A DNA stretch of 64,000 nucleotides from Agitococcus sp. Lineage in GTDB: Bacteria > Pseudomonadota > Gammaproteobacteria > Pseudomonadales > Moraxellaceae. The notes under the pieces were generated by a model that saw only the letters and a program-made list of their open reading frames with translations, made no database searches and had not been told where the DNA came from. Below are positions 26,542-38,608 of this stretch, in pieces (the first letter of the stretch is position 1; the number at the start of each line of letters is the position of its first letter). The position numbers were made by a program, and so were the translations under genes. The stretch is from positions 391,664 through 455,663 of the forward strand of contig JAUSLJ010000033.1 of the NCBI GenBank assembly GCA_030646715.1. Reading direction: 5' to 3'.

Positions 26542-27726
26542 ATGAGGGTCTGCATAATTTATACAGGCGGCACGATTGGCTGTCTTGGCAATCCACTTGC
26601 GCCTATGTCGAGCGATGCGTTCTATCAAGCTTTTCACTCTGTAATCACAGCTATCATTAAAACAAAACACGCAGAAATTAGCATTAGCTTTAGCAATTTT
26701 GCGACCACGCTAGACAGCACCAATATTCAGCCTTCCGATTGGTGTTTAATCGCGAGTGAAATCGTTAACTATTATGCGGATTACGATGCGTTCATCGTCT
26801 TACACGGCACAGATACGATGACTTGGACTGCATCGGCTTTGTCGTTTTTATTGACGGGATTAAATAAGGAAGGCCAAATAGTTGCTGCATTAGATAAGCC
26901 TGTGATTGTCACAGGTTCACAATTGCCATTGTTTGCTCAGCAGTCGTTAACATCCTCATTAAGTTTGTATGAAAATACCGATGCGCTTAATAATATTTAT
27001 GGAGCGATATCAGCGGTCTATGCGGGCATAAAAGAAGTGGGCGTTTATTTTCATCAGCAACTCTTGCGCGGTAATCGCAGCTTAAAAACAAATACCCACG
27101 CCTTTGATGCGTTTTCTTCGCCAAATTATCCAGCTTTAGGACAGCATGATTCAACCTTCGCGCCGAATCATCGTGCTCTTCGTTATGTCGCCAACCATTC
27201 CGAAACAGCACTAAGTCACCCTGAAAATATTGCCATTTTAAAGAATCAACTTGTTCAAATTAATCGTTGTATCGACGAAAACATGGTTATTAACGTAGCC
27301 GCTTATCCCGTGTTTTACAGTCAGCAAAGTAATGTTCTAGCTCATTTTGTTAATAGTGCAATATCGATACCTTATGTGAAAGGCATTATTTTACAGTCCT
27401 ATGGTGCGGGTAGCTTCCCGTCTGGCAGTGCGAAAAATGCTACAGACGGTATGATGTATCAGGCATTAAAGGCGGCGAGCGAGCAAAATATAGTTATCGT
27501 GAATTGTACGCAGGTAATCACAGGTTTGGTCAACGCCAATAGTTATGAGGCAGGTTCTTGGCTCTGTGACGTTAACGCGGTCGATGCCAAAGATATGGCA
27601 CCGATTGCGGCATTAACCAAACTGACGGTTTTATTGGCGGTTAATCACGGTTGCAATTATCAATGGTCGCCGAAGTTTATCGGAGCGTTGATGTTGACTG
27701 ATTTGGCGGGGGAAATTACCCAATAA
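26542..27726 (+). CDS. ansA: Type I L-asparaginase
   Basis: Hydrolyses L-asparagine to aspartate and ammonia; without a signal peptide it should be the cytoplasmic type. The 394-aa protein has both active-site signatures: YTGGTIG at residues 7-13 and VLHGTDTMTWTASALSF. It also has PVIVTGSQLPL and the C-terminal LQSYGAGSFP block. It is longer than the ~340-aa Escherichia AnsA, with extra loops in the middle. ATG 26542 is preferred because the in-frame upstream ATG lies inside the palindromic repeat; GTG 26539 is possible. Confidence 0.88.
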   Translation: MRVCIIYTGGTIGCLGNPLAPMSSDAFYQAFHSVITAIIKTKHAEISISFSNFATTLDSTNIQPSDWCLIASEIVNYYADYDAFIVLHGTDTMTWTASALSFLLTGLNKEGQIVAALDKPVIVTGSQLPLFAQQSLTSSLSLYENTDALNNIYGAISAVYAGIKEVGVYFHQQLLRGNRSLKTNTHAFDAFSSPNYPALGQHDSTFAPNHRALRYVANHSETALSHPENIAILKNQLVQINRCIDENMVINVAAYPVFYSQQSNVLAHFVNSAISIPYVKGIILQSYGAGSFPSGSAKNATDGMMYQALKAASEQNIVIVNCTQVITGLVNANSYEAGSWLCDVNAVDAKDMAPIAALTKLTVLLAVNHGCNYQWSPKFIGALMLTDLAGEITQ

Positions 27727-27750
27727 GGGGGGTAAATATTGATTTGCCCC

Positions 27751-27796
27751 TTCGACTCCGCTCAGGGAGCGTTTACGGTGGCAGAGCGGAGTCGAA
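27751..27796. repeat. Palindromic repeat with 13-bp arms (TTCGACTCCGCTC)
   Basis: TTCGACTCCGCTC at 27751-27763 is perfectly inverted at 27784-27796. The loop reads AGGGAGCGTTTACGGTGGCA. A degenerate copy with the same loop occurs at 51591-51647, and a half copy at 3187-3202. These are dispersed copies of one short repeat family. Confidence 0.7.
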
Positions 27797-27900
27797 GCCA
27801 AGCCGCTTTGAATGTGATACCGATAAAACTGTCTTATTGCATCCCTCCCTCCAACCCGCGACAATGTCGCTTCTTTCACCCCCGCGCTATGCACTTCACT

Positions 27901-28941
27901 ATGACTTCACCCTTTAATTTTGCCTCCGCTGTATTAACGTGGTTTGATGAGCATGGCCGTCATCATTTGCCTTGGCAAGAAAATACCACGCCGTATCGGG
28001 TATGGGTGTCGGAAATTATGTTGCAACAAACCCAAGTCGCAACAGTGATTCCCTATTATCAGCGTTTTATGGCCAGCTTTCCCACTGTTGTTGATTTGGC
28101 GAATGCACCTGAAGATGAAGTGTTACAGCATTGGGCAGGTTTAGGTTATTACGCTCGGGCGCGGAATTTACATCATGCGGCACAACAAGTAGCGGCTCAA
28201 GGTGGTGAGTTTCCACAAACGCTAGAGGATTTAATGGCGTTAAAAGGCATTGGCCGTTCCACAGCAGGTGCGATTTTAGCCTTAGCGTGTCAACAGCGCG
28301 GCGTAATTTTGGATGGTAATGTCAAACGCGTATTAGCGCGTTTTGCGGCGGTTACAGGTGAACCTAATAATGCAGATACACAGCAGACGTTATGGACATT
28401 AGCTGAGACGTTAACACCTCACGAGAGGGTAGGGGCTTACACCCAAGCGATGATGGATTTAGGCGCAACGGTATGCACACGCTCTAAACCTTTATGTTTA
28501 TATTGTCCATTACAGTCGCAATGTCAGGCATTTGCTTTAGGCACACCTACTGCGTTTCCTGAAAAAAAGAAAAGTAAAAGTATTCCCACCAAAAAAGCTT
28601 ATTTTCTGATTCTTGAAAACCAGCAACAGCAAGTGTTGTGGGTCAAACGTCCACCGACGGGTATTTGGGGTAGTCTGTGGTGTTTGCCTGAAATCGTTGC
28701 CGATAGTGAAGATGAGTTACGACAAATGCTCAAGCAAAAGTACGGGATTGATGATCCAAATATTGATTATTTAACCTGCTTTTCTCATACCTTTAGCCAT
28801 TATCATTTGCAGCTACAACCTATACGCATTCTAGCGACTCCGAGTTTGCTGGCCGATAGCGACAGTCAGTGGTGTTCAGTGTTGCAAGCAGGAGAGTTGG
28901 GTTTACCTACAGCAATGAAGAAACTGTTGGCGATGTTGTAA
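27901..28941 (+). CDS. mutY: A/G-specific adenine DNA glycosylase
   Basis: Removes adenine mispaired with 8-oxoguanine, preventing G:C to T:A changes. The 346-aa protein has [32 protein letters not shown], the HhH motif [13 protein letters not shown] followed by [11 protein letters not shown] with the catalytic Asp, the Fe-S cluster ligands C-x6-C-x2-C-x5-C in [17 protein letters not shown], and a C-terminal NUDIX-like domain that checks for 8-oxoG. ATG 27901 matches the family N-terminus; upstream starts at 27889 or 27739 run back into a repeat. Its 3' end overlaps the convergent cyclase gene by 35 bp. Confidence 0.95.
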   Translation: MTSPFNFASAVLTWFDEHGRHHLPWQENTTPYRVWVSEIMLQQTQVATVIPYYQRFMASFPTVVDLANAPEDEVLQHWAGLGYYARARNLHHAAQQVAAQGGEFPQTLEDLMALKGIGRSTAGAILALACQQRGVILDGNVKRVLARFAAVTGEPNNADTQQTLWTLAETLTPHERVGAYTQAMMDLGATVCTRSKPLCLYCPLQSQCQAFALGTPTAFPEKKKSKSIPTKKAYFLILENQQQQVLWVKRPPTGIWGSLWCLPEIVADSEDELRQMLKQKYGIDDPNIDYLTCFSHTFSHYHLQLQPIRILATPSLLADSDSQWCSVLQAGELGLPTAMKKLLAML

Positions 28942-30178
28942 TGTCCGAATAAACCACATATTGATGACGGCCATTGGCTTTGGCTTGATAGAGGGCGATA
29001 TCGGCTTGTTTGAGCATATCCGTGATACTGTGCTCATGGTCAGCGGTCATGGAAGTAATACCGATACTAATGGTGACATGGGCAGCGGCATCGGAGTATT
29101 CGTGCTTAATCGCTAAACCATCAACAAAACTGCTGACCCGTTCGGCAACTTTAATGCCGCCACCGATTTTGGTGTTGGGAAGCAAAATCACAAATTCCTC
29201 GCCGCCATAACGAGCGACAACATCCGATGTTCTCATGACGCTGGCTTTAAGTGCTTGGCCAATATTGTGTAAGCAATTATCCCCTTCACCATGACCATAA
29301 AAATCATTAAACTTTTTAAACGAATCGACATCCAATAATAATAAGGTCAGCGGTTGTTGATCACGCAAGCCGCGATCCCATTCCTTGCGTGAAACCTCAT
29401 CAAAACAACGACGATTAGCAATACCTGTGAGCGCATCTTCATGCGCCATTTGATCGAGTTCTTCATTCAGCTTTTTTAATTCTTCGGTTTGGTGCGTCAA
29501 TAATAAACTTTGTAAAAAAGCAATACGTTCATGCCATTCACTAATCGCGGCTAAAGCCATCACCACTAAAGAGTAAACAATATAATAGTTACTAAATTTT
29601 GCGTAGATAATGGGGAGGTTGTTAAAGTGAGCGTAAGTAATGCTAAAAAATGCAGCAGAAAATAAAATGGTCACAAATAAAGGTAAAATAAAACGCAAGC
29701 CAAAAGCCATTAAACTAATGGCGGTCATCAAATGATAAATGACAAAATCAGAATAGTCACCATCATACATAATGGAAAGATTAATGATAATATATAAAAT
29801 AAAAATGCTGACGGGTGCCATGAAGTGATAAAAATAGCGTTGAATATATTCAAGCCTAGGCGAAAGAATAATAAAAGCGATGGCGATAGCTAACGGCAGA
29901 TAAGTTGACTTAACAACCTCAAAATTATTATAAAAAACGATATCCGAGAAAAACAATCCAACATTAAGACAAATAGTTAAAAACAAAAGCACCAACAAAT
30001 AACGACCTGTATGAATAAATGCTTGGCTATCTTTGGCTCGTTTGTAAATAAAGCGTTCTTCGAGTTGTTTAGGGAACTTAAAAACAATATTTTTTTGGGC
30101 AATAGTGGTTTCGACGTAGGCGAGGGTGTCGGTATCATTATTTAATAAGTTGTTGGAACGGCTATCTTGTCTTAGCAT
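28907..30178 (-). CDS. Membrane diguanylate cyclase (GGDEF), paralog 1
   Basis: Predicted cyclic-di-GMP synthase of 423 aa. A cytoplasmic N-terminus of about 55 residues leads into about six hydrophobic helices (60-215), then a short coiled coil ([18 protein letters not shown]) and a GGDEF domain (about 245-410). The active-site signature is GGEEF, with an RxxD inhibitory site (RTSD) just before it, so it should be catalytic and product-inhibited. The membrane part does not match a sensor family I can name. It is the most downstream of three similar genes on this strand, 60 bp from the next. Confidence 0.9.
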   Translation of the reverse strand: MLRQDSRSNNLLNNDTDTLAYVETTIAQKNIVFKFPKQLEERFIYKRAKDSQAFIHTGRYLLVLLFLTICLNVGLFFSDIVFYNNFEVVKSTYLPLAIAIAFIILSPRLEYIQRYFYHFMAPVSIFILYIIINLSIMYDGDYSDFVIYHLMTAISLMAFGLRFILPLFVTILFSAAFFSITYAHFNNLPIIYAKFSNYYIVYSLVVMALAAISEWHERIAFLQSLLLTHQTEELKKLNEELDQMAHEDALTGIANRRCFDEVSRKEWDRGLRDQQPLTLLLLDVDSFKKFNDFYGHGEGDNCLHNIGQALKASVMRTSDVVARYGGEEFVILLPNTKIGGGIKVAERVSSFVDGLAIKHEYSDAAAHVTISIGITSMTADHEHSITDMLKQADIALYQAKANGRHQYVVYSDITTSPTVSSLL

Positions 30179-30238
30179 GATTGACTCAAAAAAAGACTAC
30201 ACTCTTCGTTAAGTATAAGTCTGAGTGTTCAAGAGTTT

Positions 30239-31534
<1,296 letters not shown>

Positions 31535-31563
31535 AACCCACAACTAAGTCGCATTTATCCATA

Positions 31564-32835
31564 CTAAATATCCAACTGATATTGATGACGACCATTTTCT
31601 TTGGCTTTATAAAGTGCCGCATCCGCTTTCGCTAAAAATGCCGTTAAGGTATTTAGGTTGGTCGGAACTAAATAGGTTACGCCAATACTCAGGGTCACAA
31701 AGCTGGCTACTTTCGAGCGGCTGTGTGGTAAAGCCAGCGCATCAACATGTTTAATAATGCGCTGTGCAACATCTATTGCACCTTCAATATCGGTATTCGG
31801 CAGTAGCACGACAAACTCTTCACCGCCATAACGAGCGGCTAAATCCGCAGGTCTGCGTAAGGCTTGTTTGATGGTTTGAGCCACTCGACGTAAACAAACA
31901 TCGCCGATATTATGACCATAAGTATCATTGTAAAGCTTAAAAAAGTCCACATCCATATATAACATGGCAATACCTTGCTGGTCGCGCTTCGCTCGCTCCC
32001 ATTCTTTATGTAAAGATTCATCAAAGGCACGGCGGTTGGCCAAACTGGTTAATGGATCTTCACGGGAAACACGATCAAGTGCGCGATTAAGTCGATCTAA
32101 TTCAACGGTTTGATGAGCAACTATCATTTCTTGCAGAAAAGCAAAACGCTCTTGGCGTTCAATAAGGCCAACAATAATCAAGGTTATTGCCGAGCCTAGA
32201 CCATAATAGTGAGAAAACTTAAACCAGTCGATTTTCCAATTTAAACTAACGGTGGTTAAAATGGTCATCACCGCAGCAAGACAAATAATTAACAAACAAA
32301 CCGGAAATTGAACCCTTAAACCGAAACTAATAATTGTCACGATGATAATGACATCATAAGCAGCATGTTGGGCGAAGTTACTATCTACTGTCGTAACACT
32401 TGCCATCATGACGCAAAATAAGATGATGGTGCTGACGGGAGTGGCTAGCCACTGATAATTAGTCTGAAAAAAAGGCTTGTCAGCAAGTAGCATCACTAAT
32501 AACAATAGCCCCCCAATAGGTGCTAAAACATATTTTAAAACAAATTGATCGTCCGACATGACAGCAAGAGGAAAGGCTTTAATGGCAATAGCAGCAATGA
32601 CAGCATATAGCGCAAGAAACAGGAGTTTACCAACAGAAACCAAACGTCGATATTCTTCGGCGCGTTTAGCATAGAAACGGGACTCAATATCATTTTCAAA
32701 GTACAGAAAAAACGGACGTTCTTGTAATACGGTATGAATATACGCCATTGTTTTGGGCGAAATAAGTTGTGGTAAATTTTCGCCAGTATTAGATGTTTCA
32801 GTTGTTGCTTTTGTCGGACTAGACACAATAGACAC
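31564..32835 (-). CDS. Membrane diguanylate cyclase (GGDEF), paralog 3
   Basis: First gene of the three-cyclase run, 423 aa from a GTG at 32835, which sits nine bases after AGGAAG. A TTG at 32844 is too close to that ribosome site. The N-terminal block LQERPFFLYFENDIESRFYAKRAEEY is shared in outline with its paralogs. Six TM helices and a GGDEF domain follow, with GGEEF, the RPAD inhibitory site and MDVDFFKLYNDTYGH. All key residues are present. The run probably forms one transcript reading away from ygiQ. Confidence 0.9.
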   Translation of the reverse strand: MSIVSSPTKATTETSNTGENLPQLISPKTMAYIHTVLQERPFFLYFENDIESRFYAKRAEEYRRLVSVGKLLFLALYAVIAAIAIKAFPLAVMSDDQFVLKYVLAPIGGLLLLVMLLADKPFFQTNYQWLATPVSTIILFCVMMASVTTVDSNFAQHAAYDVIIIVTIISFGLRVQFPVCLLIICLAAVMTILTTVSLNWKIDWFKFSHYYGLGSAITLIIVGLIERQERFAFLQEMIVAHQTVELDRLNRALDRVSREDPLTSLANRRAFDESLHKEWERAKRDQQGIAMLYMDVDFFKLYNDTYGHNIGDVCLRRVAQTIKQALRRPADLAARYGGEEFVVLLPNTDIEGAIDVAQRIIKHVDALALPHSRSKVASFVTLSIGVTYLVPTNLNTLTAFLAKADAALYKAKENGRHQYQLDI

Positions 32836-33167
32836 CTTTGACAACTTCCTAGATTTGTTTTTTATAATCTTTCACGCTTATTCCGCCACAATATGCAGGC
32901 GCAGGTGGATCCATATCCGATAAGCGGTAGTCAATCGTCGATTATGACTGAAGTGCTGATTATAAATAAAGCGTCTTGGTGAAAACTTATGCAAATATTT
33001 TACCCGCACACTTTAGATATGTGTACTCAGGCACAATTTGTGACGCATTAATCGTTTTCAGTTGATGTTCAAAACAAACGGTACTTTTAATAAGGCATTG
33101 ATTTCCCGCCATCCTTTTTGACGCAGAGTCGGGTACAATACGCAGGTTGTTTTTTGAGTCGTTCGTC
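32836..33167. other. Divergent intergenic region upstream of cyclase run and ygiQ
   Basis: 332 bp between two divergent starts, AT-rich and non-coding in all frames as far as I can see. It must hold promoters for both directions. TACAAT occurs just before ygiQ at about 33135, but no -35 is correctly spaced. No repeat or RNA structure was recognised. Confidence 0.5.
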
Positions 33168-35405
33168 ATGTCTGTGTCCCGCTTAACTGTTCCTTCACCA
33201 CTAAAACCGTTATTTGCCTATGATAAGTATTGGGCTGAATGTTTTGGTGCTGCACCTTTTTTGCCGATGAGTCGTGCCGAAATGGATATTTTGGGTTGGG
33301 ATACCTGCGATATTATTTTGGTCACAGGCGATGCTTATGTCGATCATCCTAGCTTTGGTATGGCGATTATTGGTCGTTTACTCGAAGCGCAAGGCTTTAG
33401 AGTGGGGATTATTGCGCAACCTGATTGGAACTCTGCCGCCGACTTCAAAAAGCTCGGCGAACCGTCGTTATTTTTTGGCGTGACAGCGGGTAACATGGAT
33501 TCGATGATTAACCGTTATACGGCTGATCGCAAAATTCGTTCCGATGATGCTTATTCTCCGCATGGACAAGGTGGTCATCGTCCAGATCGTAGCTCCATTG
33601 TTTATGCCCAACGTACTCGTGAAGCCTTTCCCCATGTACCGATTGTCATGGGAGGTATTGAGGCCAGCTTACGCCGTATTGCCCATTATGATTATTGGCA
33701 AGATAAAGTCCGTCGTTCGTTGTTATTAGATGCGAAAGCCGATTTATTAGTATTTGGGAATGCCGAACGAGCGATTGTTGATATTGCTCACCGTATCGCT
33801 AATGGTGATGATATTCGGACGATTACCGATATTCGTGGCACTGCTTTTATGCGCCGTGATACCCCTGAAGGTTGGTTTGAGCTGGACTCTACCAACGTTG
33901 ACGAAGTAGGGCGCGTTGACCCGATTATTAATCCTTATGTGAATACGCAAGACTTAGCGGTGTGCGAAGTCGAAAAAGACAAAGGCTTATCTGAAAGTGA
34001 TGTGCAAATCGTCACCCTCCAACCGAGTAATGCTTTAAAACACCGTATGCCGCCGCGTGAAAAAACGGTGATTCGCTTACCTGCGTTTGAGCAAGTAAAA
34101 GGTGACCCTGTGATGTATGCCCATGCGAATCGGGTGCTGCATTTAGAAACCAATCCGGGTAACGCTCGTGCCTTAGTGCAACGACATGGTGAGCAAGAAG
34201 TCTGGCTCAATCCGCCGCCGATTCCATTATCCACTGAAGAAATGGATTATGTCTTTGATTTGCCTTATGCGCGTGTGCCACATCCAGCCTATGGTGATGC
34301 CAAAATTCCTGCTTATGACATGATTCGGTTTTCGGTCAATATCATGCGTGGTTGTTTTGGGGGCTGTACTTTTTGTTCGATTACCGAACATGAAGGACGG
34401 ATTATTCAAAATCGCTCCGAAGATAGCATTATTCGTGAAATCGAAAAAATGCGTGATGTACCGGGCTTTACGGGGGTTGTGTCTGACTTAGGCGGCCCTA
34501 CGGCTAATATGTATCGCTTGGCCTGTAAATCTCCCAAGATTGAAGCCGCGTGCCGTAAACCTTCGTGTGTTTATCCCGATATTTGTGAAAACTTAAATAC
34601 CGATCATTCACACTTAATCCAGTTATATCGTCGTGCGCGTAGTTTAAAAGGCGTGAAAAAAATCCTGATTGGTTCAGGTTTACGTTATGACTTGGCAGTA
34701 CGTTCACCAGAGTATGTGCGTGAGTTGGTAACGCATCATGTGGGCGGCTATTTAAAAATCGCTCCTGAACATACCGAAGAAGGTGTGTTATCCAAAATGA
34801 TGAAGCCGGGCATTGGTGCATACGATAAGTTTAAACAATTGTTTGACCGTTTCTCGAAAGAGGCAGGTAAAGAACAATACTTAATCCCCTATTTTATTGC
34901 CGCGCATCCGGGAACAACCGATAAAGACATGATGCACTTGGCGATATGGCTGAAGAAAAATGGTTTCCGTGCTGACCAAGTACAAACTTTTTATCCTTCA
35001 CCGATGGCTACCGCAACAGCGATGTATCACTCAGGCAAAAACCCCTTAAAGAAAGTGACGCGCAAAAGCGAAGGTGTAGAAATTGTAAAAGGTGATCGTC
35101 GTCGTCGTTTACACAAAGCATTCTTGCGTTATCATGACCCGAATAACTGGCCATTGTTGCGTGAAGCGTTAAAAGAAATGGGACGTGCCGATTTAATTGG
35201 AAACGGTAAACAGCATTTGATTCCAACCTTTCAACCTGCAATGACAGGCACTTATCAAAGTCCACGGAAGAAAAACTCCAGTGAACAAGAAGGCGTGTCA
35301 TTAAAAGTGACTGCTAAAAAAGGGCGTATTTTGACCCAGCACACAGGCTTGCCGCCTAGAGACACAGGCGCAGGTGTGAAACGTCCCGTTAAAAAACGTG
35401 GCTAA
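33168..35405 (+). CDS. ygiQ: YgiQ family radical SAM protein
   Basis: Radical S-adenosylmethionine enzyme of unknown substrate, 745 aa. The N-terminal domain starts with [25 protein letters not shown] and contains [20 protein letters not shown]. The radical SAM core follows, with Cys396, Cys400 and Cys403 in CFGGCTFC and GGPTANMY. A basic C-terminal tail ([11 protein letters not shown]) may bind nucleic acid. ATG 33168 is used in place of the TTG at 33147. Length and blocks fit the family closely. It is a single gene with the FKBP gene 34 bp downstream. Confidence 0.93.
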   Translation: MSVSRLTVPSPLKPLFAYDKYWAECFGAAPFLPMSRAEMDILGWDTCDIILVTGDAYVDHPSFGMAIIGRLLEAQGFRVGIIAQPDWNSAADFKKLGEPSLFFGVTAGNMDSMINRYTADRKIRSDDAYSPHGQGGHRPDRSSIVYAQRTREAFPHVPIVMGGIEASLRRIAHYDYWQDKVRRSLLLDAKADLLVFGNAERAIVDIAHRIANGDDIRTITDIRGTAFMRRDTPEGWFELDSTNVDEVGRVDPIINPYVNTQDLAVCEVEKDKGLSESDVQIVTLQPSNALKHRMPPREKTVIRLPAFEQVKGDPVMYAHANRVLHLETNPGNARALVQRHGEQEVWLNPPPIPLSTEEMDYVFDLPYARVPHPAYGDAKIPAYDMIRFSVNIMRGCFGGCTFCSITEHEGRIIQNRSEDSIIREIEKMRDVPGFTGVVSDLGGPTANMYRLACKSPKIEAACRKPSCVYPDICENLNTDHSHLIQLYRRARSLKGVKKILIGSGLRYDLAVRSPEYVRELVTHHVGGYLKIAPEHTEEGVLSKMMKPGIGAYDKFKQLFDRFSKEAGKEQYLIPYFIAAHPGTTDKDMMHLAIWLKKNGFRADQVQTFYPSPMATATAMYHSGKNPLKKVTRKSEGVEIVKGDRRRRLHKAFLRYHDPNNWPLLREALKEMGRADLIGNGKQHLIPTFQPAMTGTYQSPRKKNSSEQEGVSLKVTAKKGRILTQHTGLPPRDTGAGVKRPVKKRG

Positions 35406-35439
35406 AAACTATTTTTACCTTCAAAGGAAACAACGATAA

Positions 35440-36147
35440 ATGATGAAACGTCAGCTACTTAGCAGCAGTATTATTGTGATGATGGGTCTTAGCATCACCG
35501 CCTGTTTTGAAGAAAAAAAAGTCACTCCTAAATTAGAAACTGAAGACGCGAAAGCCGCCTACAGTATTGGTTATATGACGGCCAAGTCGATGAGTAATGC
35601 TGTGACAACGCTGGATATCGACAGCTATACGGCAGGTTTTAAAGACGCGTATGCCAAAAAAGACGGTGCATTAAAAGAAGAAGAAATGAAAACCGTATTA
35701 ATGGCTTTTCAAGAACGGATGAAAAAAGAAGCGGAAGAAAAACAGAAAAAAGCACTGACTGAAAATGTCACCAAAGGCGCAGCGCATTTGGCAGAAAATG
35801 CTAAAAAAGCAGGCGTAAAAGTCACCGCATCGGGTTTGCAATACGAAGTCATTACCGAAGGCAAAGGTGAAAAACCTAAAGCCACTGACACGGTAAAAGT
35901 CCATTATGAAGGCAAACTATTGGATGGTACAGTTTTCGATAGTTCAATTAAACGTAATGAGCCCGTCAGCTTTCCTCTCAACCAAGTGATTGCAGGTTGG
36001 ACAGAAGGCGTGCAATTGATGTCGGTGGGTTCTAAGTATAAATTTACCATTCCTTCGGCATTGGCTTATGGCGAACAAGGCTCAGGGCCCATTACGCCAA
36101 ATTCTGTTTTAGTGTTTGAAGTTGAGTTACTGGAAATCGTCAAATAA
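35440..36147 (+). CDS. FKBP-type peptidyl-prolyl isomerase lipoprotein (FkpA/Mip-like)
   Basis: Envelope folding catalyst of 235 aa. A signal peptide ends at Cys22 (LSITAC), so the protein should be lipid-anchored. A helical dimerisation region with Lys/Glu-rich coiled coil (about 35-115) precedes an FKBP domain (about 130-235) with VHYEGKLLDGTVFDSS, VIAGWTEGVQLM, YGEQGSG and FEVELLEI. This is the Mip/FkpA layout. AAGGAAA precedes the start, and a strong terminator follows 26 bp after the stop. Confidence 0.92.
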   Translation: MMKRQLLSSSIIVMMGLSITACFEEKKVTPKLETEDAKAAYSIGYMTAKSMSNAVTTLDIDSYTAGFKDAYAKKDGALKEEEMKTVLMAFQERMKKEAEEKQKKALTENVTKGAAHLAENAKKAGVKVTASGLQYEVITEGKGEKPKATDTVKVHYEGKLLDGTVFDSSIKRNEPVSFPLNQVIAGWTEGVQLMSVGSKYKFTIPSALAYGEQGSGPITPNSVLVFEVELLEIVK

Positions 36148-36172
36148 CACGGTTAATTTGACGAGTGATTAG

Positions 36173-36199
36173 GGGCGCATGATTGCGCCCTTATTTTTT
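36173..36199 (+). terminator. Intrinsic terminator after FKBP gene
   Basis: Stem GGGCGCA/TGCGCCC (36173-36179 with 36184-36190), four-base loop, then TTATTTTTT. A classic rho-independent signal. Confidence 0.85.
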
Positions 36200-36296
36200 G
36201 CCTGAAACTTTCCCATCTGTCCTATTATTGTGTTAAAAATAACCCATAATCTAAAATAATATTTCATCTGCAGTAAGTATCTAAGCAAAAGCTTCA

Positions 36297-36359
36297 CCGC
36301 TCATGGTGAGCCTGTCGAACCATTGACAGCAAGCACTTCGACAAGCTCAGCGTGAACGG
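36297..36359. repeat. Imperfect palindrome upstream of TonB receptor
   Basis: The arm CCGCTCATGGTGAGCCTGTC.. at 36297-36319 matches the reverse complement of 36337-36359 at 19 of 23 positions. The loop is 17 bases. GTTCGACAGGCTCACCATGA-type palindromes are widespread dispersed repeats in Proteobacteria. It lies between the FKBP terminator and the receptor start, where it could affect the leader. Confidence 0.6.
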
Positions 36360-36433
36360 AAAATACACATTTTAAGAGCTCTGCATTTACCAAGCAACCA
36401 CGATAAAACAAAAAAGTGGCAAGGAGTGTTGGG

Positions 36434-38608
36434 ATGCGTAAGGTCGTATTTGCGTCAATTTTACTATTGGCTAGAGAAGCCCATGCCGATTATGTTATGG
36501 AAGATTTACTGTCGTTGAGCTTGGCTGATTTAGCAACCATTCCTGTCGTTACCGCCGCCCGAACGCAACAAAATTGGGACGAGGTACAGGGTTCATTATG
36601 GGTGATAACAGAAAAAGAAATTCGTGAACGTGGATATCGCAACATTGCCGATGTTCTTCGTGACTTGCCCAGTGTTGACTTGCAAGGGCCTGTCAATACC
36701 ACCAGCCGTTTAACGGTGCGTGGCATCGCAGGGAATGCCAAAATGTTGATCTTGCAAGATGGCGTGCGTGTCGGTGCAACCGCTGGCGAAGTGATTCCTG
36801 TCAGTATTAACTATCCCTTGTATATGGCTAAACAAATTGAAGTGTTATTGACCGCAGGTTCGGCGCTTTATGGCACGGATGCGGTAGCGGGGGTGATTAA
36901 TATTATTTCTCAGCCGCCCAGTCAATATGGTTCACAAAGTTTGCGTTATGAGGGCAATGAAACCAATAGCGAACATGGTGACTTGTTTGTTCGTGGCCAT
37001 GTTGGTAATCGCCCTGTGGTTTTTGGCGCACATACCGAACGTTCAAATAATCAGGCTTTGGCTGAGCAGTATCCCGACGTATTTGCCTTGGGAGATTTGC
37101 GCGATGTCAGTGGCAATACCGTTCTGGTCAGTGCGGCACAGCGTCAGCCATTTACCAGTGAAGCGGATAGCCGTAGTGTGTGGGGGCGAATTAATATCGC
37201 GCCAGAGCTGGAAGTTGGTGTTTCTTATCGTCAAGCCCGCTATGCCAATGATTACTCGACGCTTAGCAATGCTAATGAATATGGTGGGTTTTTAGATGAG
37301 GCCTTCCTCTCAGTTTATAGTCGTTTTCAGCAACAATTAACGGCTCAATGGAGCACCAATACTTTAGTAAGTTGGTCATCGTACAAGCTCAATAAAAACA
37401 GTTATTACAATAATGTCTTTAGTAATTATCAAGCAGGTTATAAATACGCCGATAGTCAGAAAATGGCAGTAGATAGTCAATGGACGTATCGTTTTAATGA
37501 TACGCACCAACTGATTTCGGGTTTGGTCTATGAACATCTCAGTGCCGTACCGAGAACGACCGATTTAAGCCAGCCGTATAACGAAAATCTATCCATTAAT
37601 GAGCAAAATTTATATTACTTCGGCACGAACAACACTTTACCCGTCAAAATTTTTCAAGTGGTGCAAGACAACGTTGCGTTATTTGCTCAAGACCAAACCC
37701 GCTGGTCATCGTCTTTAGTCACACAAATCGGTGCGCGTATTGATAATAATTCAGACTATGGTGATAGCTTTAGCCCCTATCTTGGTTTGAAATATCGTTT
37801 CACACCTAAAACTAATATGAGTCTTACGTATAGCGAAGCGTTTTTAGCACCTTCACCTTCCTTCAGCTATGAGCATTTTGGCAGTTTTAGCGGTCAGCAA
37901 GACAGCCAAGGCCGTTATACCGCGTCAACTTTTAGGATTCCTAATCCTGATTTACAACCCGAAACAGCACGCGCTTTAGAGGCCGTCGTTAATTACAATC
38001 CTACTAGCCAGTTACGATGGACAGCAACCGCATATACTTCACGCTTAGATAATCTGATTTTGTATTCGGCAGATACGCTTGTACCTGTGAGTGATTTTAT
38101 TGACGGTGGCTTTCTTAAAAAAACCAAACAACGGGTGAATTTAGGTTCTTCCTTTGCATCAGGTATTGAGTTGAGTTCGCGCTATCGTAAAAACAGTCAA
38201 CGTTATAATGTCGATTTTTGGGGCGCATATAGTTTTACGGAAGGAACTTTAGAGTCGGATAAAGCTAACGAAGGTTTACCTTATACTGCGCGCCATAAAC
38301 TGAAATTAGGCTCGACAGTACGTTGGCCAACAGGGTTGTTTATTAGTCCAACGCTATATTTAATGGATAAAAGCAGAGTGCCCAGTTCAGCGGCCAAAGG
38401 CGGGCGTTCTTTAGTGTCGCCCGCGTATGGTTTGTTAAATCTTTACGCGGGTTACGAGCAAATTGTCGCAGGTGTTAATGCTTTTTTGCGTGTCGAAAAC
38501 GTCACCTCCCGCCGTTATTATCAAGCAGGAGGAACGTCTGATATTTCCATTGTCCAATTACCACAATTACGACGTAGCGTGACATTAGGTATGGAGTTGG
38601 AGTTTTAA
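36434..38608 (+). CDS. TonB-dependent outer-membrane receptor
   Basis: Outer-membrane beta-barrel of 724 aa that imports a ligand with TonB energy. The signal peptide ends in AHA (residue 18). A plug domain follows (about 35-155), with LRDLPSVDLQ, TVRGIAGNAKMLILQDG and SALYGTDAVAGVINIIS, then a barrel with alternating strands ending in LGMELEF with the terminal aromatic Phe. ATG 36434 follows AAGGAG. The ligand cannot be named: the plug is of the CirA/BtuB class, and no ligand-specific gene is adjacent. Its stop overlaps the stop of the convergent ybbP by four bases. Confidence 0.9.
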   Translation: MRKVVFASILLLAREAHADYVMEDLLSLSLADLATIPVVTAARTQQNWDEVQGSLWVITEKEIRERGYRNIADVLRDLPSVDLQGPVNTTSRLTVRGIAGNAKMLILQDGVRVGATAGEVIPVSINYPLYMAKQIEVLLTAGSALYGTDAVAGVINIISQPPSQYGSQSLRYEGNETNSEHGDLFVRGHVGNRPVVFGAHTERSNNQALAEQYPDVFALGDLRDVSGNTVLVSAAQRQPFTSEADSRSVWGRINIAPELEVGVSYRQARYANDYSTLSNANEYGGFLDEAFLSVYSRFQQQLTAQWSTNTLVSWSSYKLNKNSYYNNVFSNYQAGYKYADSQKMAVDSQWTYRFNDTHQLISGLVYEHLSAVPRTTDLSQPYNENLSINEQNLYYFGTNNTLPVKIFQVVQDNVALFAQDQTRWSSSLVTQIGARIDNNSDYGDSFSPYLGLKYRFTPKTNMSLTYSEAFLAPSPSFSYEHFGSFSGQQDSQGRYTASTFRIPNPDLQPETARALEAVVNYNPTSQLRWTATAYTSRLDNLILYSADTLVPVSDFIDGGFLKKTKQRVNLGSSFASGIELSSRYRKNSQRYNVDFWGAYSFTEGTLESDKANEGLPYTARHKLKLGSTVRWPTGLFISPTLYLMDKSRVPSSAAKGGRSLVSPAYGLLNLYAGYEQIVAGVNAFLRVENVTSRRYYQAGGTSDISIVQLPQLRRSVTLGMELEF